From the NCBI GenBank assembly GCA_947846985.1, contig CANTUZ010000003.1, positions 55,004,096 to 55,068,095 on the forward strand: a DNA stretch of 64,000 nt. The letters run 5' to 3'. The notes below the pieces were generated by a model. That model did no database searches, was not told where the DNA came from, and worked only from the letters and a program-made list of their open reading frames with translations. A program made the position numbers and the translations under genes. The DNA comes from Fratercula arctica. Its lineage: Eukaryota > Chordata > Aves > Charadriiformes > Alcidae. Positions 36,467 to 46,345 of the stretch are shown here, piece after piece (the stretch's first letter is position 1; the number at the start of each line of letters is the position of its first letter).

Positions 36467-39400
36467 TTGGACAGACAGAACATTCCAATGTAACTTTGAA
36501 GGAAGACACTGAAACTATGGAGACAAGTCCATCTGACTCAAGCACCAAGGACGGCATAGATACTGAGAAAGACGATGCTCATACAGCTAAACAATTGCAG
36601 TCTTCGGAAGAAGACGCAGAAGACCACGCATCTGAGCCACAGTCTTATGATCTGGGTTTTAAAAAGGTTTTTAAATTTGTTGGCTTCAGATTCACAGTAA
36701 AGAAGGAAAAGACGGGAAAATCGGAACCAGTTCAACTGCTTACTGTAAAAAAAGAAACACAAGTCCCTGAAGGAGCTGATGATCAAAAAGAAGTCAGCTC
36801 AGAAGAAATAGCGATGCCTGAGGATGCAGGCTCTGCAGAAGACAACACCAAAGACACATTGAAAAATGAAAAAACAGAAGATGAATCTCCTAAAACACCA
36901 GAAGCAAATGAGATTTGTTCTCAGTCAACTGCCTTAGCCACTGAAACTGCATCGCCATTAAGAAAATTTTTTACTCAGGGATGGACTGGATTTAGAAAAA
37001 AGAAGAGTTTTAGGAAGCCTAAAGAAGATGAACTACAGTCTTCTACAAAAGAGGAGGAGCAAGAAAAAGAGGGGGCAACATTAACAACTGAAACCAATGA
37101 AAAGGAGGAGAAACCTGAGTTTGAGAAGCAAGATGAAGAAAAGAGTGTGACAGCAGTAACTATTGAAGTGCATGAGAAGGAGCAAACTGAAGGTGAAAAG
37201 CAGGAGTCAAAAAAGACTGTAGCAGCCATAGGAGTCGAAGCATGTGAGAAGGAAGACCTAATCAAGCATGATGAGCAGGGACAAAAAGAGGATGTAGCAG
37301 CAGCAGTTGTTAAAGAAAGCGTGAAGGAGAAAAAAGCTGAAGGTGATGATCAAGAAAGGAAACTGGTAGAAGTCTCAGAAGATCTTGGTGAAAAGGAAGA
37401 AAAAACTGAAGAAGGAGAGAAAGAAAGTGAGGTGACAGAGAAACTACTAAAAACAAGGTCTGTGGTACCTGTTATCACTGACAGTGTGAATGGAGAATTG
37501 AAAACATCCTCAGAAGTCCTACCTGTGGGAGAAAAAATGGAGTCAACTGGAGTCAAGTGTGAAATGAAGGACAGAACTGAGATATCCTCTGAAGAGAAAC
37601 TTGAAGCAGGATCTTTGGCAGTTGAAATTTCTAGTGAACAGCTTAAAAAATCTGAAGGAAGAGAAGGAAATAAACCTGCTCCACTGGGGAATGAAACAAT
37701 TGATGAAAAAACAGAGGAAGCAGACTTGAAAATTTCACCCACATCAGAAGATATCACTGGAAAGTTAGACACACAAGGAGAAGCTGAAGATAGAACCACA
37801 GAGAAGAAAGAAAGCAAAGAACAAGAGACAAAACTGACTTTGGATGCTCATGGATTGAAGTCCTTTTCTACTTCTGAACACTCAGTTGACAAAGAGGATG
37901 ATCAGCAGTCAATCAAACCCACTGATGATGGTCTACAGGGAAAAACTGGCATAGTTATGACTGATACTATCAAACCAGATGAAATAACTGCAGAAATAAC
38001 TCCTGAAGAGACAGCAGGAAAGAGGCCTCCAGAAGGTATCACAAATGAAGCTGAACTGCTGTCTTCTCAAGAAAAAACTAAACTACAAGGCAGCCCTTTA
38101 AAGAAACTATTTACGGGTACTGGATTAAAAAAACTGTCTGGAAAGAAGCATAAAGGCAAAAGAGAAGAATCTAAGTTAGGGGAACAGGGTGAACCAATTC
38201 AGCACTTATCAGATTCCCCAGATAGCCCGGAGGAACAAAAGGGGGAGAGCTCTGCTTCTTCTCCTGAGGAGACGAATGAAGTTCCTTCTTTGGAAAAATC
38301 TGTAGACGGAATGCAGGTCACTGAAAATGAAGATGCTGCAATTTCAGATGTGGAGAGAAAAAGAGAAAGTGTTACACCCTGGGCATCGTTTAAGAAGATG
38401 GTGACTCCAAAGAAACGTGTCAGAAGACCTTCTGAAAGCGACAAAGAAGAAGAAATTGATAAGACAAAGAGTGCTGCAGTGTCTGCAACTGAAAACACTG
38501 TTGATGAAAATCAGGGAGAATTAAAAGAAAATGGAATGGACCAAAAACCAGAGAAAGCCACAGAAGAGCCCAAACGAAAGGTTGACAGCTCTGTGTCCTG
38601 GGAAGCTTTTATATGTGTAGGCTCTTCAAAGAAAAGAGCCAGGAAATCATCATCGTCTGATGAAGAAACAGAACATAAGCTTGGTCAAGAAAGCCAAAAA
38701 GTAGAAGAATCTGGACAGAGCAAAGAAATGGCAACAGATGCAATCCTTACTAGTTCTCAGGAGAGTGATCAAGGACAAGGGAATTCTTCACCAGAACAAG
38801 CTGGAAGCCCATCTGAAGGTGAAGGTATATCAACATGGGAATCATTTAAAAGGCTAGTCACTCCAAGAAGGAGATCCAAAACCAGAATGGAAGAGAGAAC
38901 TGAAGACTCTGTTGTGGGATCTAGCCTGGAACATTCAACATCAGATGGTGAGCCTGGAAAAGATGAATCATGGGTTCCGTTTAGAAAACTGATGCCTGGG
39001 CGTAGGAAGAAAAAGTCAGATGGGAAACCAGAACCAACTCATCTTAAACAAGCAAGAGAAGACATGGCAGAAACAAATGAAGAAGATTCAGATATTCCAG
39101 CTGTTGTTCCTTTATCTGAATACGAAGCAGCAGAGCAGGAGAAAATTGAAGCCCAACAAGCGAAAAATGCTGAAGCAATGAGAGAACAAACCTCAGAGGA
39201 AAACAGAGCAGAAAAATTAGAGGAGACCCTAAGAGTTGAGCAAGGACATGAAGGGCTGGTACATGCAGTTACTGTTACTGTTGTGGAAGGGGAAAGGGCA
39301 GTTACCAGTATTGAAGAAAGGTCACCATCTTGGATATCTGCTGCTCTGACAGAGTGCATTGAGCAGACAAAAGAAGAGGAAGAGAAAGAAACTGAGAAAA

Positions 39401-40311
39401 CATTTGAATCAGATGTTATTGTGGAAGAAGCAGTGGTAGCTGCTAAGACAGTGCCAGAGACAAGAAAGGATATAAGTGATGACACCACAGCAAGCGAGCT
39501 AGAGCTAACCTCAGAAGCAGTAACAGCTCTGGAGGAGACAGCAGAAGCTTCCTGCGCTGAAGAAACAATGGAAGTGTCCCTAGCTGAGGAGACAACTGAG
39601 ATGGTTTCTGCTGTTTCACAGTTGTTAGAAACCCCAGATACTACAGAGGAAGTTACACCCGTACAAGAAGTAGAGGCCACTGAACAAAATTTGAAAGAAT
39701 TAGACAAACAGACACAAAAAGTTCTTCACGAAGCTGCTGAAAGAGTAAAGTCAGCAGATGTATTCCAGCTGGTTAGTGAAAGAGCCACGACAGCAACTGT
39801 AATTACAACAGTGCAAGAAATTAAGTCAGAAGTGAAAGATGATGCTAAAGATGTGAAAGTTGTAGGTCAGGAAACTGTTTTGCTTGAACAGTCCTTGAAA
39901 AAAGAAGAACACAAGGAGGATGACCTCCAGGCCCTGGGAAGTGCAGGGAACATTCAGAGCCAAACTGGAGTTGAGGAGAGTGTTATACAGGCAGATTCAG
40001 AGAGAAGTGAAATATCTGCTGCAACGAAAGAAAGCACAGAAGGATGTGAAAATGTAGATGTATTGAGAGATGAAAGCCAGTGTCAGGCATGTGAAGAACC
40101 AGTTGTAGAAGAACACGAAGAAATATCTGAAGTTCAGAGGACAGTAGAGGAACCTTCATCACAAGACAGAGACTTTCACATTATCAAAGCAGTCACTCCC
40201 AAAGAAGAGCTGTTTGCAAAGCAGGAGCCTTCAGAACAAGAGAAACTGCCCGTAGTAGATTTGACAGTAGATGAGAGAAGAGATGAATGTATTCCGGAAG
40301 TGCAGACTGCA
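36467..40311 (+). CDS. AKAP12: AKAP12 giant central exon (exon 3)
   Basis: The 3845-nt exon codes alpha residues 103-1383 plus the end of split codon 102, in both isoforms. It starts after a T-rich acceptor ending AAACAG and ends phase 0 (QTA) before GTAAGT. The chain is highly acidic and Glu/Lys-rich with basic islands typical of gravin: GFKKVFKFVGFRFTVKKEK (about 165-183), SPLRKFFTQGWTGFRKKKSF (about 264), SPLKKLFTGTGLKKLSGKK (about 644) and the WSK modules TPWASFKKMVTPKKRVRR (about 738), SWEAFICVGSSKKRARK (about 812), TWESFKRLVTPRRRSK (about 891) and SWVPFRKLMPGRRKKK (about 936). In the family these regions bind PKC, calmodulin, phospholipid and partner proteins. IEERSPSWISAAL (about 1049-1061) is also conserved. 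If the following intron is retained, the frame runs 15 codons further to a TAA at 40354-40356, which would remove the PKA-binding helix. Confidence 0.96.
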
Positions 40312-41045
40312 GTAAGTATTATGTGTAACACAAGGGTTCATCTGTCAAACGAATAATTCAGCAAGTATTAGATACTATACCTAATTTAGAACCAGGTTGT
40401 GGTCAGGAACCTTCTTTGTGCAGCCTGAGGCAATTGAAGTTTGTTTCTAATGAGATAGACACACAGATGTCCAGAAGCAGCAGCCACTGAGGTTTGTTTG
40501 CAGTGAGGTGGATGCAATTCCTGCAGAAATGGGGTGGAAGATGGTGCTTACGGCTCCTGCACAGTGTAATGTGACTGAAGGTATTACATGAAAACATGTG
40601 ATACATATGTGATCCATATGGTACCGATACATAGCAGGTGGTATCTTCAGTCATAGGCAGAGGTACAATTATAGCCAAGGTACTTCTACAAAGTGGGGTA
40701 ATGAAATGACACCATTATCTCCACCTTTAAATATTCAGGCATTATTGTGGCTGTTGCATTCCTACCTTCTTCCCTACATCCCCACCATCTTCCTGGCTTA
40801 GTCTTTGTTTCAAGTGCTGTTTGTTGTCCCTTGCTTTAGGCTGCCCTTTGTTTCATGAGCTGTGTGTCCTGAGAAACTGAACATGAGCTGGGATCTTGGT
40901 AACCCACTAATCTCAGTGTCATCACCTCATACTCTTCCCATAACCCTCCTTCTCCTGGTTGTTTCTTCTGGTGCTTCTTCACCCAGAACACTCCTGGTCA
41001 CTCCCTGCTCTTACCCTTTTTCATGTCTGTTGTAATTCCCCCCAG
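40312..41045 (+). other. AKAP12 intron 3, splitting the large coding region
   Basis: This 734-bp phase-0 intron starts GTAAGTAT and ends with a pyrimidine-rich stretch and CCCCCCAG. Both flanks are open and read in the same AKAP12 frame, while the intron has stops in that frame. I recall the human gene as having no intron here. A decoy acceptor (TTCTTCACCCAG) lies near 40986. A degenerate 26-bp repeat occurs at 40435-40460 and 40488-40513. No mobile element is recognised. Confidence 0.8.
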
Positions 41046-42980
41046 GTGCAGGACAAGACAGAGGATGAAACCTCTACCTTGGGGCTTACAGCTGAAGAGC
41101 CTGTGCAACTTGAAGGAGAGGACAAAACCCTCACTGTGGGACCAGAGTGCACAGAATCAGCTGTCACTGTGGTCCCTCTTAAACTTGAAAGACAAGATGA
41201 AATTCCTGACTTAGATTCACAAGAGCAAGCTTGTACTGAAGGAGTTCTTAGCAAGGCATCTGCCCAGAGAGAGAAAGAGGAAGATGATGCTATGTTCCTT
41301 GGAGTAAAAAGTACAGAAGTCACTGTTACTGAGGTTCCTCTGCAGAATGAGGTAAAAGCCTCTGCCCTTCCTTCAGAAACAATTGGCTCAGAAGCAGCTG
41401 CAGATGCTGAGCAGAGTGTGAGGGATGGAGCTGGCAGGCAGATTACAGGAAAAGATTCTGTGCCCGTCCTAGAGCCACAATGCAGAGAAAAAACAACTGA
41501 AACCCCTTCCCAGAGTGATGAAACCAAAGGTGGCAAAATGGAAGATGCTATGCTCGAAACTGAAACACACTTAGAGGGTGATAACACTGACGCTGAGGCT
41601 CCCACACAGATTGAAGTAGACAGCATATCTAATTTAGCATCAGCATGCCCAGGTATCATTGAAAATGGAAGCATTGTCCTCACTGACATAAGTCCTAAGA
41701 AATGTGAAACACTAAGCAGCTTATCTGAAGAAGAGACTATGGAAAAAGAACAAGAACTTGTAGAAACCTCCAACTGTCAAGACTTTCAGAAAGAAGATAA
41801 CAAAAATGAGCAGTCAATGGAAAGAGCCAAAGAAGTATTTGAATCTGGAAAATGGGAAGCTGTGAGAGGTGATGAATGTTCAACTGCTGTCCAGCAAGAG
41901 GTTTTAACTGCTCAAGAGGAAGGGTCTGACTCAGCCTTCCCACAAGCTGAAAGCTTGGAGGCTCTGCAAGTGCCTGTGCCCGTAGCAGCTGCAGCAGTTG
42001 AAGAGCATGTCATGGCAGAAACTGTAACACATGCAGACATGACAGCCGAAACTATACAACCCTTGGCAACCACACCAGAGCAAATGGCTTCTGAAGAGGT
42101 CCCGGTTACTACTGTTGACTATTCAGGCTGTGGGACTGCAGAGCTTGGTAGCGCAGAAGCACCTGAGCCTCAAGTAAGTCCTGCATCCATGAATGGAATA
42201 TCAGAGGAAGAAGAGGGGCCCCAGAGTACAGGGCAACCCGAACAAAATGGTATTCCTCTAAGTGACAGTCTGTCTCTCACCCACACGGAGTTTGAGAAGG
42301 ATGCTGTTCAGTCTGTGGCTATAGAGTCCCAGAGTACAAAAATTGTATTGAATGCCATCCAGACAGCTGTTCACAAACTTGCAGAAACAGAAGAGTCAGA
42401 GCAGTGCATTAAGTCCATAGGGGAAAGCCCATCAGATACAAATATACCTGAACTTCTAAAAAGTACACAGGTGGATCATCAACTTCCAGTAAAAGAGGAA
42501 GAGATATGGAGTAAAGAACAAGAGCTCCAGCAATCAGGAACAGTGAAAACTGCTACCTTAACAGAATCTGCAGAAATGCATGCAACTGTAGAAAAAACAA
42601 AAGACACATTATTAACTTCTGAGATGCTGAAAGATGGACAAAGTCAGAATTCTTTAACAATCATGACTAGCCCTGAAGATGTTTCAAGGCAAAGTGTGAG
42701 ACTTCAGAAATCCACACTAGAACTAAGTACTTCAGAAGATTCAACCAAAGACCCCCTAGACATATACCCACCAAAACTAAAGGAAAAAGAGGTTGGTCGG
42801 ATTATGGAAATCCCAGACCAACATATGGATCAGCAAACATGCAGAGAAAGTGAGGAAGAACAACATCACCTGCCAGTGGAAGATGGGAAAACACAGACAT
42901 GGGAGGATGATAGTTGCCAAGAAGGAATATCTTGTGATAGTCCACAAAGTCAGAACTCAGTGGCTCCTGATGCTTTGAAT
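41046..42980 (+). CDS. AKAP12: AKAP12 exon 4, PKA RII-binding region
   Basis: The 1935-nt exon codes 645 residues (alpha 1384-2028), phase 0 at both ends, before a GTAAGT donor. The key element is the amphipathic RII-binding helix, seen as KIVLNAIQTAVHKLAETEE (about 1815-1833), which lines up with human KLVQNIIQTAVDQFVRTEE. It anchors the regulatory subunit of PKA. The rest is acidic, low-complexity and presumably disordered, with loosely repeated patches such as SAVTVVPLKLE and STEVTVTEVPLQNE near the start. The C-terminal QNSVAPDALN resembles the human QNSALADTDA, near the human C-terminal region. Together with the giant exon it gives a protein about 250 residues longer than human gravin alpha (1782 residues as I recall). 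Unspliced reading would stop at 43002-43004. Confidence 0.94.
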
Positions 42981-43678
42981 GTAAGTAAGATTTTTAGCCA
43001 GTAATTTCTTTTCCTTTTCCCAGATATTTTTGAGGGTCTGTAAAACTCCTGTGTCTCTATTTTATTTTATTTTATTTTATTTTATTTTATTTTATTTTAT
43101 TTTATTTTATTTTATTTTATTTTATTTTATTTTATTTTATTCTGGTGGAAGGCAGCTGCTCCCCAGTTTAACCAACAAGCCATAGATTTTGTTTGATTGA
43201 TTGTTTTCTTCTCACTTTACTGCCTCTCTTTCTGGCACCTTGTTTCTTTTCTGTACAGCTAACCTCACTATAATGGCCTTTGACTTGGCCTGTAACTAAT
43301 GGTGATATTTCTGGGAGGTAGAAAAAGTGGTTTCCAGTTTTCCTAGATACACATTCATATGGCACGTGTTTAATGTATGGGATTTAATGCACAAACATGC
43401 TTCCTCTCTAACAAAGCTCTTTTTAAAATCCTAAAGGAAGTGAGTGTTGCCTTCCATGGCAAACCTGGAGTGCCTCATGTACCAAAGCTCTTTGCACTTC
43501 AGTGAAATCTCAATGAGAAATGATAAGTACAGTTTTTCCCTAGGATATTTACTGCACTTGCTTAACTGAGTCATGAGACCTTTATCTCTATCTTTGAGGA
43601 CTGCTTGGGAAAATTAAGATATTCTTGAGAGAGTAGGTTGCCATTAATAAAGCTTTTTTACTGTTGTCTTTCTTTCAG
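42981..43678 (+). other. AKAP12 intron 4
   Basis: The 698-bp intron runs from GTAAGT to a pyrimidine-rich acceptor (TTGTCTTTCTTTCAG). It contains a long TTTTA microsatellite starting about 79 bp after the donor. The last 220 bp before the acceptor belong to the segment that is duplicated at 55.57-56.05 kb. Confidence 0.8.
43059..43141 (+). repeat. (TTTTA)n pentanucleotide microsatellite
   Basis: About 16-17 near-perfect TTTTA units lie in AKAP12 intron 4, close to the donor. It is probably length-polymorphic. Confidence 0.97.
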
Positions 43679-43687
43679 ATGTGCTAA
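43679..43687 (+). CDS. AKAP12: AKAP12 terminal coding exon (2 codons and stop)
   Basis: After the acceptor TTTCTTTCAG the phase-0 frame reads ATG TGC TAA, so the protein ends ...DALNMC. The rest of the exon is 3' UTR. The human protein has a longer tail after the equivalent QNSALADTDA, ending in SELTES, which I do not find here. The acceptor is good and the downstream sequence leads to strong polyadenylation signals, so the exon itself is likely. The short coding part is an inference from phase. Alternatives are use of another terminal exon or reading through the previous donor to 43004. Confidence 0.65.
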   Translation: MC

Positions 43688-44433
43688 GTGTCCATGTGGC
43701 ATTTGGAGAGATGCCAGTCTTGGAGAACAACTGACAATCCTGCGACAGAACCAGGAGCTTTATTCACTACCCTTTATTCTTGGATGCTAGCATCTGCTCT
43801 TTTGAAGACCTCACCTTTTTTGTCATTTCTATTAAAAAAACAATGCCTTTAATGTTGGCTATATCCAACATGTGTTCCATTTGAAGGTCATTTGCCTCTG
43901 CCCAAAATACACCATTTAGACTGGAGAGGCACAACTGAGTGAATGGACGGACCACTAAAATTTGCGCCACAGCTATTGCTGTCCCCTCACTTAACATGTG
44001 TCCTGTCTGTCCCATCTCCTTGAATTCCTTCACTCATGCCTGAATCCCTCTACCTTCTTTCTGCAGTCTCCCTTATCCCCCACATCTTCTGTAGCTGCCT
44101 TGATTTGACCTACGAGTGGCTGTAGCAGCTGCTCAACTTGCATTTGAGGGGGAAGAGGAGGGCTGACTGATGAGAACACATGAGACTTCTGGTCAAGTAG
44201 CAGACATGTCTTTATCAAACAGCAGGAACTGGATCACGCACAAATTCTTGAGCGAGCTGCTCAAGATTGCTGCCTTTCAGTCCCATTCAGGTATATCTGT
44301 CCATCCTTCAGTTGTATTTGTGCAGGCCTGATTTAGTCAGAAATTACTTCTACAGTGTAGCTTGAAAGGAGACTGAGAATACCCTTCTTCTGTTGTTACA
44401 GACTTCAGGTCTCAGGACTGGACTGTAATGTGA

Positions 44434-44490
44434 TGAATATTTATATGTATGTCTTAAACCCAGTTCTGATTTTAATGTAGAGCTATGATA
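44434..44490 (+). repeat. 3' UTR repeat, copy 1
   Basis: TGAATATTTATATGTAT is followed by a block ending AGCTATGATA. It is repeated about 215 bp downstream with only a few differences. Confidence 0.9.
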
Positions 44491-44648
44491 CTTCTGTACT
44501 ATTAGACGTACCCTTAAATGAATTTTTTAGAGTAGTCTGGAGAGGAAATCGATACCGTTGGAGCGGAAATTGATAACATGTAGTTTCCTATTTATTGTTC
44601 CAGGTTTTTCCCCTTGTAAAATCTCTCAAAAACTTGGCTGTCTTGCTT

Positions 44649-44705
44649 TGAATATTTATATGTATATCCTAAACCCAGTTCTGATTTTAATGTAGAACTA
44701 TGATA
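44649..44705 (+). repeat. 3' UTR repeat, copy 2
   Basis: Second copy of the 57-nt block, in the same orientation. It shares the stretch CCCAGTTCTGATTTTAATGT exactly. The spacing sequence (about 160 bp) is not obviously repeated. Confidence 0.9.
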
Positions 44706-45939
44706 TATCTAAAGACAAAAGGAGAGCCCTGACCCTGACCTGTGTCATATCCACCACCGCTTCTACTTGCAGTCCTCCCTGGTTTCTGAGAATCCTCCTG
44801 ATTTACCACTTCCCTGCCATCTTGCTCATGTAGCGACCCCAGCAGTACCACAACCCTCGAATCACACCCCTCTTATTCCAGAGTCTGCTTATTGCTGGTC
44901 ACTGCCCCATCCACCACCAAGCCTCTGTCCACAACTACACCATCCAGCGTCCTTCCTGCATACCGGCTTCTTCCTTTCCCAGCTCCTGCCGAACCTCTTT
45001 CCCACCACAGCATTTCCTGAAATCCTCCCCACTCCTATCAATTCCCTGTCTTCATTGGGGGGAGTGGAAAGCGGGTGTAAGGGCTTGGTGATGAATTCTG
45101 CCTTGAATTGCAAAAAGCTAATGAGACCTTTAGGGTGCTGAGATCTTCAAAACCTTCACATAAGGTGGATTGGACTGATGACAGCTGTAGGCCAGTATGA
45201 GCATGGTGATTTAACAATGGAAAGAAGCCCCAAGACTGAGTCCTGGGATGTTTGTCCCCAACAGGAGTTGGTCCTCTCTTTTGTTGTTTACATTAAAATC
45301 AAACACGGAGTACAAGTCCGTACTTTCAGCTCTGATTTCTAAAGTGAAGGTTACAGATCGCACTTTGTGAACCCGATGCCCATCAAGTTGAACAATAGCT
45401 CACTATCCTACCTGTATAGTAATTTATTTTAAAATCAACTTCTAGTGTACAAATGCTCTTGTTATGGCAGGTGCTTACCTCTCTTCGAGGCTGCACGTAC
45501 AGCAAGCAATTAACTGATTGCACTGGTGTGATTGCACCATCTGGTGCTGCCCTGTGTGGAAGCATCAAAAGATTTTTCCTTACCTCAGAGCAAATTATAT
45601 AAATATTTAAAGCTGAACAATGTGGTTTCAAACAATCCAGTCTGTCCATCGTTAGCGACAGCTTTCCCCCTTGGCTTTGGGCAATTCCAACAACCTTTGT
45701 TGGTTTCCACAGGTTTAAGTTGGCTTGCAAGTTAATCATGCTCTTAATAACACCTCACAAGTGCAAACTTGGCTGAATTTGTACAAACTATATACCTATG
45801 TACGTTAAGCCATATTGCAATAACTGCAGCAGGTAAAACAAAATAACAATAGCATGACCTGTGTAATCCTGATTCTTATGTTTGTAGCTCCAAAGCTGTT
45901 AATAATATGTAAAGTTAATTCTTGTCTGAACCTCATTTA

Positions 45940-45945
45940 AATAAA
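45940..45945 (+). terminator. Proximal polyadenylation signal of AKAP12
   Basis: The hexamer AATAAA is followed about 20-30 bp later by a GT-rich stretch (TTGTCTGTTGG). It is a credible cleavage site for the shorter 3' UTR. Confidence 0.65.
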
Positions 45946-46317
45946 GCTAGCTTTACCACAATGTAAATTGTCTGTTGGTAGTAATTGGACAGGCGAGTGC
46001 TTTAACTTGCCTGTTTTCTCCATTAATCCAGGGCCTAGGTAAGCAATGCAACAAACTTAACTATAAAACAAATACAAAAGCTTCTTCTTATAACTGACAG
46101 CTAAAAAAATACTGCACCCGAAACCATGCTAATGGTGCAAGGAGCATGCCTCCACATAAAGATACTACTTTGTTCCAGCGTATTGCTTTGGCCTCTGAAA
46201 CTCTCACTTGAGACTGTGACTTCTGGCTTGTGCTTAAAAGCTTGAAGCTTTCTCTAATCCAATGTATTGGGTTACCAAATTTGATTTTGTGTTTTTAAGG
46301 TAGATTTTCATTAATTA

Positions 46318-46323
46318 AATAAA
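46318..46323 (+). terminator. Distal polyadenylation signal of AKAP12
   Basis: AATAAA is followed after about 20 bp by a strong GT/T-rich element (TTGTGTATGTGGTGTTTTTT). It is the best-formed poly(A) site downstream of the gene. Confidence 0.7.
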
Positions 46324-46345
46324 ATACAACTACAAATTTGTTCTA

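Larger units (their letters stand above)
43688..46345 (+). other. AKAP12 3' UTR
   Basis: Non-coding sequence follows the stop and reaches two polyadenylation signals, giving a 3' UTR of about 2.28 or 2.65 kb. It holds a duplicated 57-nt block (44434-44490 and 44649-44705), a pyrimidine-rich stretch at about 44.74-45.05 kb and several AT-rich parts. The short open frames in it do not look coding. Confidence 0.75.

Noticed and set aside
39039..39707. 222-codon minus-strand Ser-rich open frame, and others like it opposite AKAP12 exons
   Set aside because: These are antisense shadows of Glu/Thr/Ala-rich AKAP12 codons.
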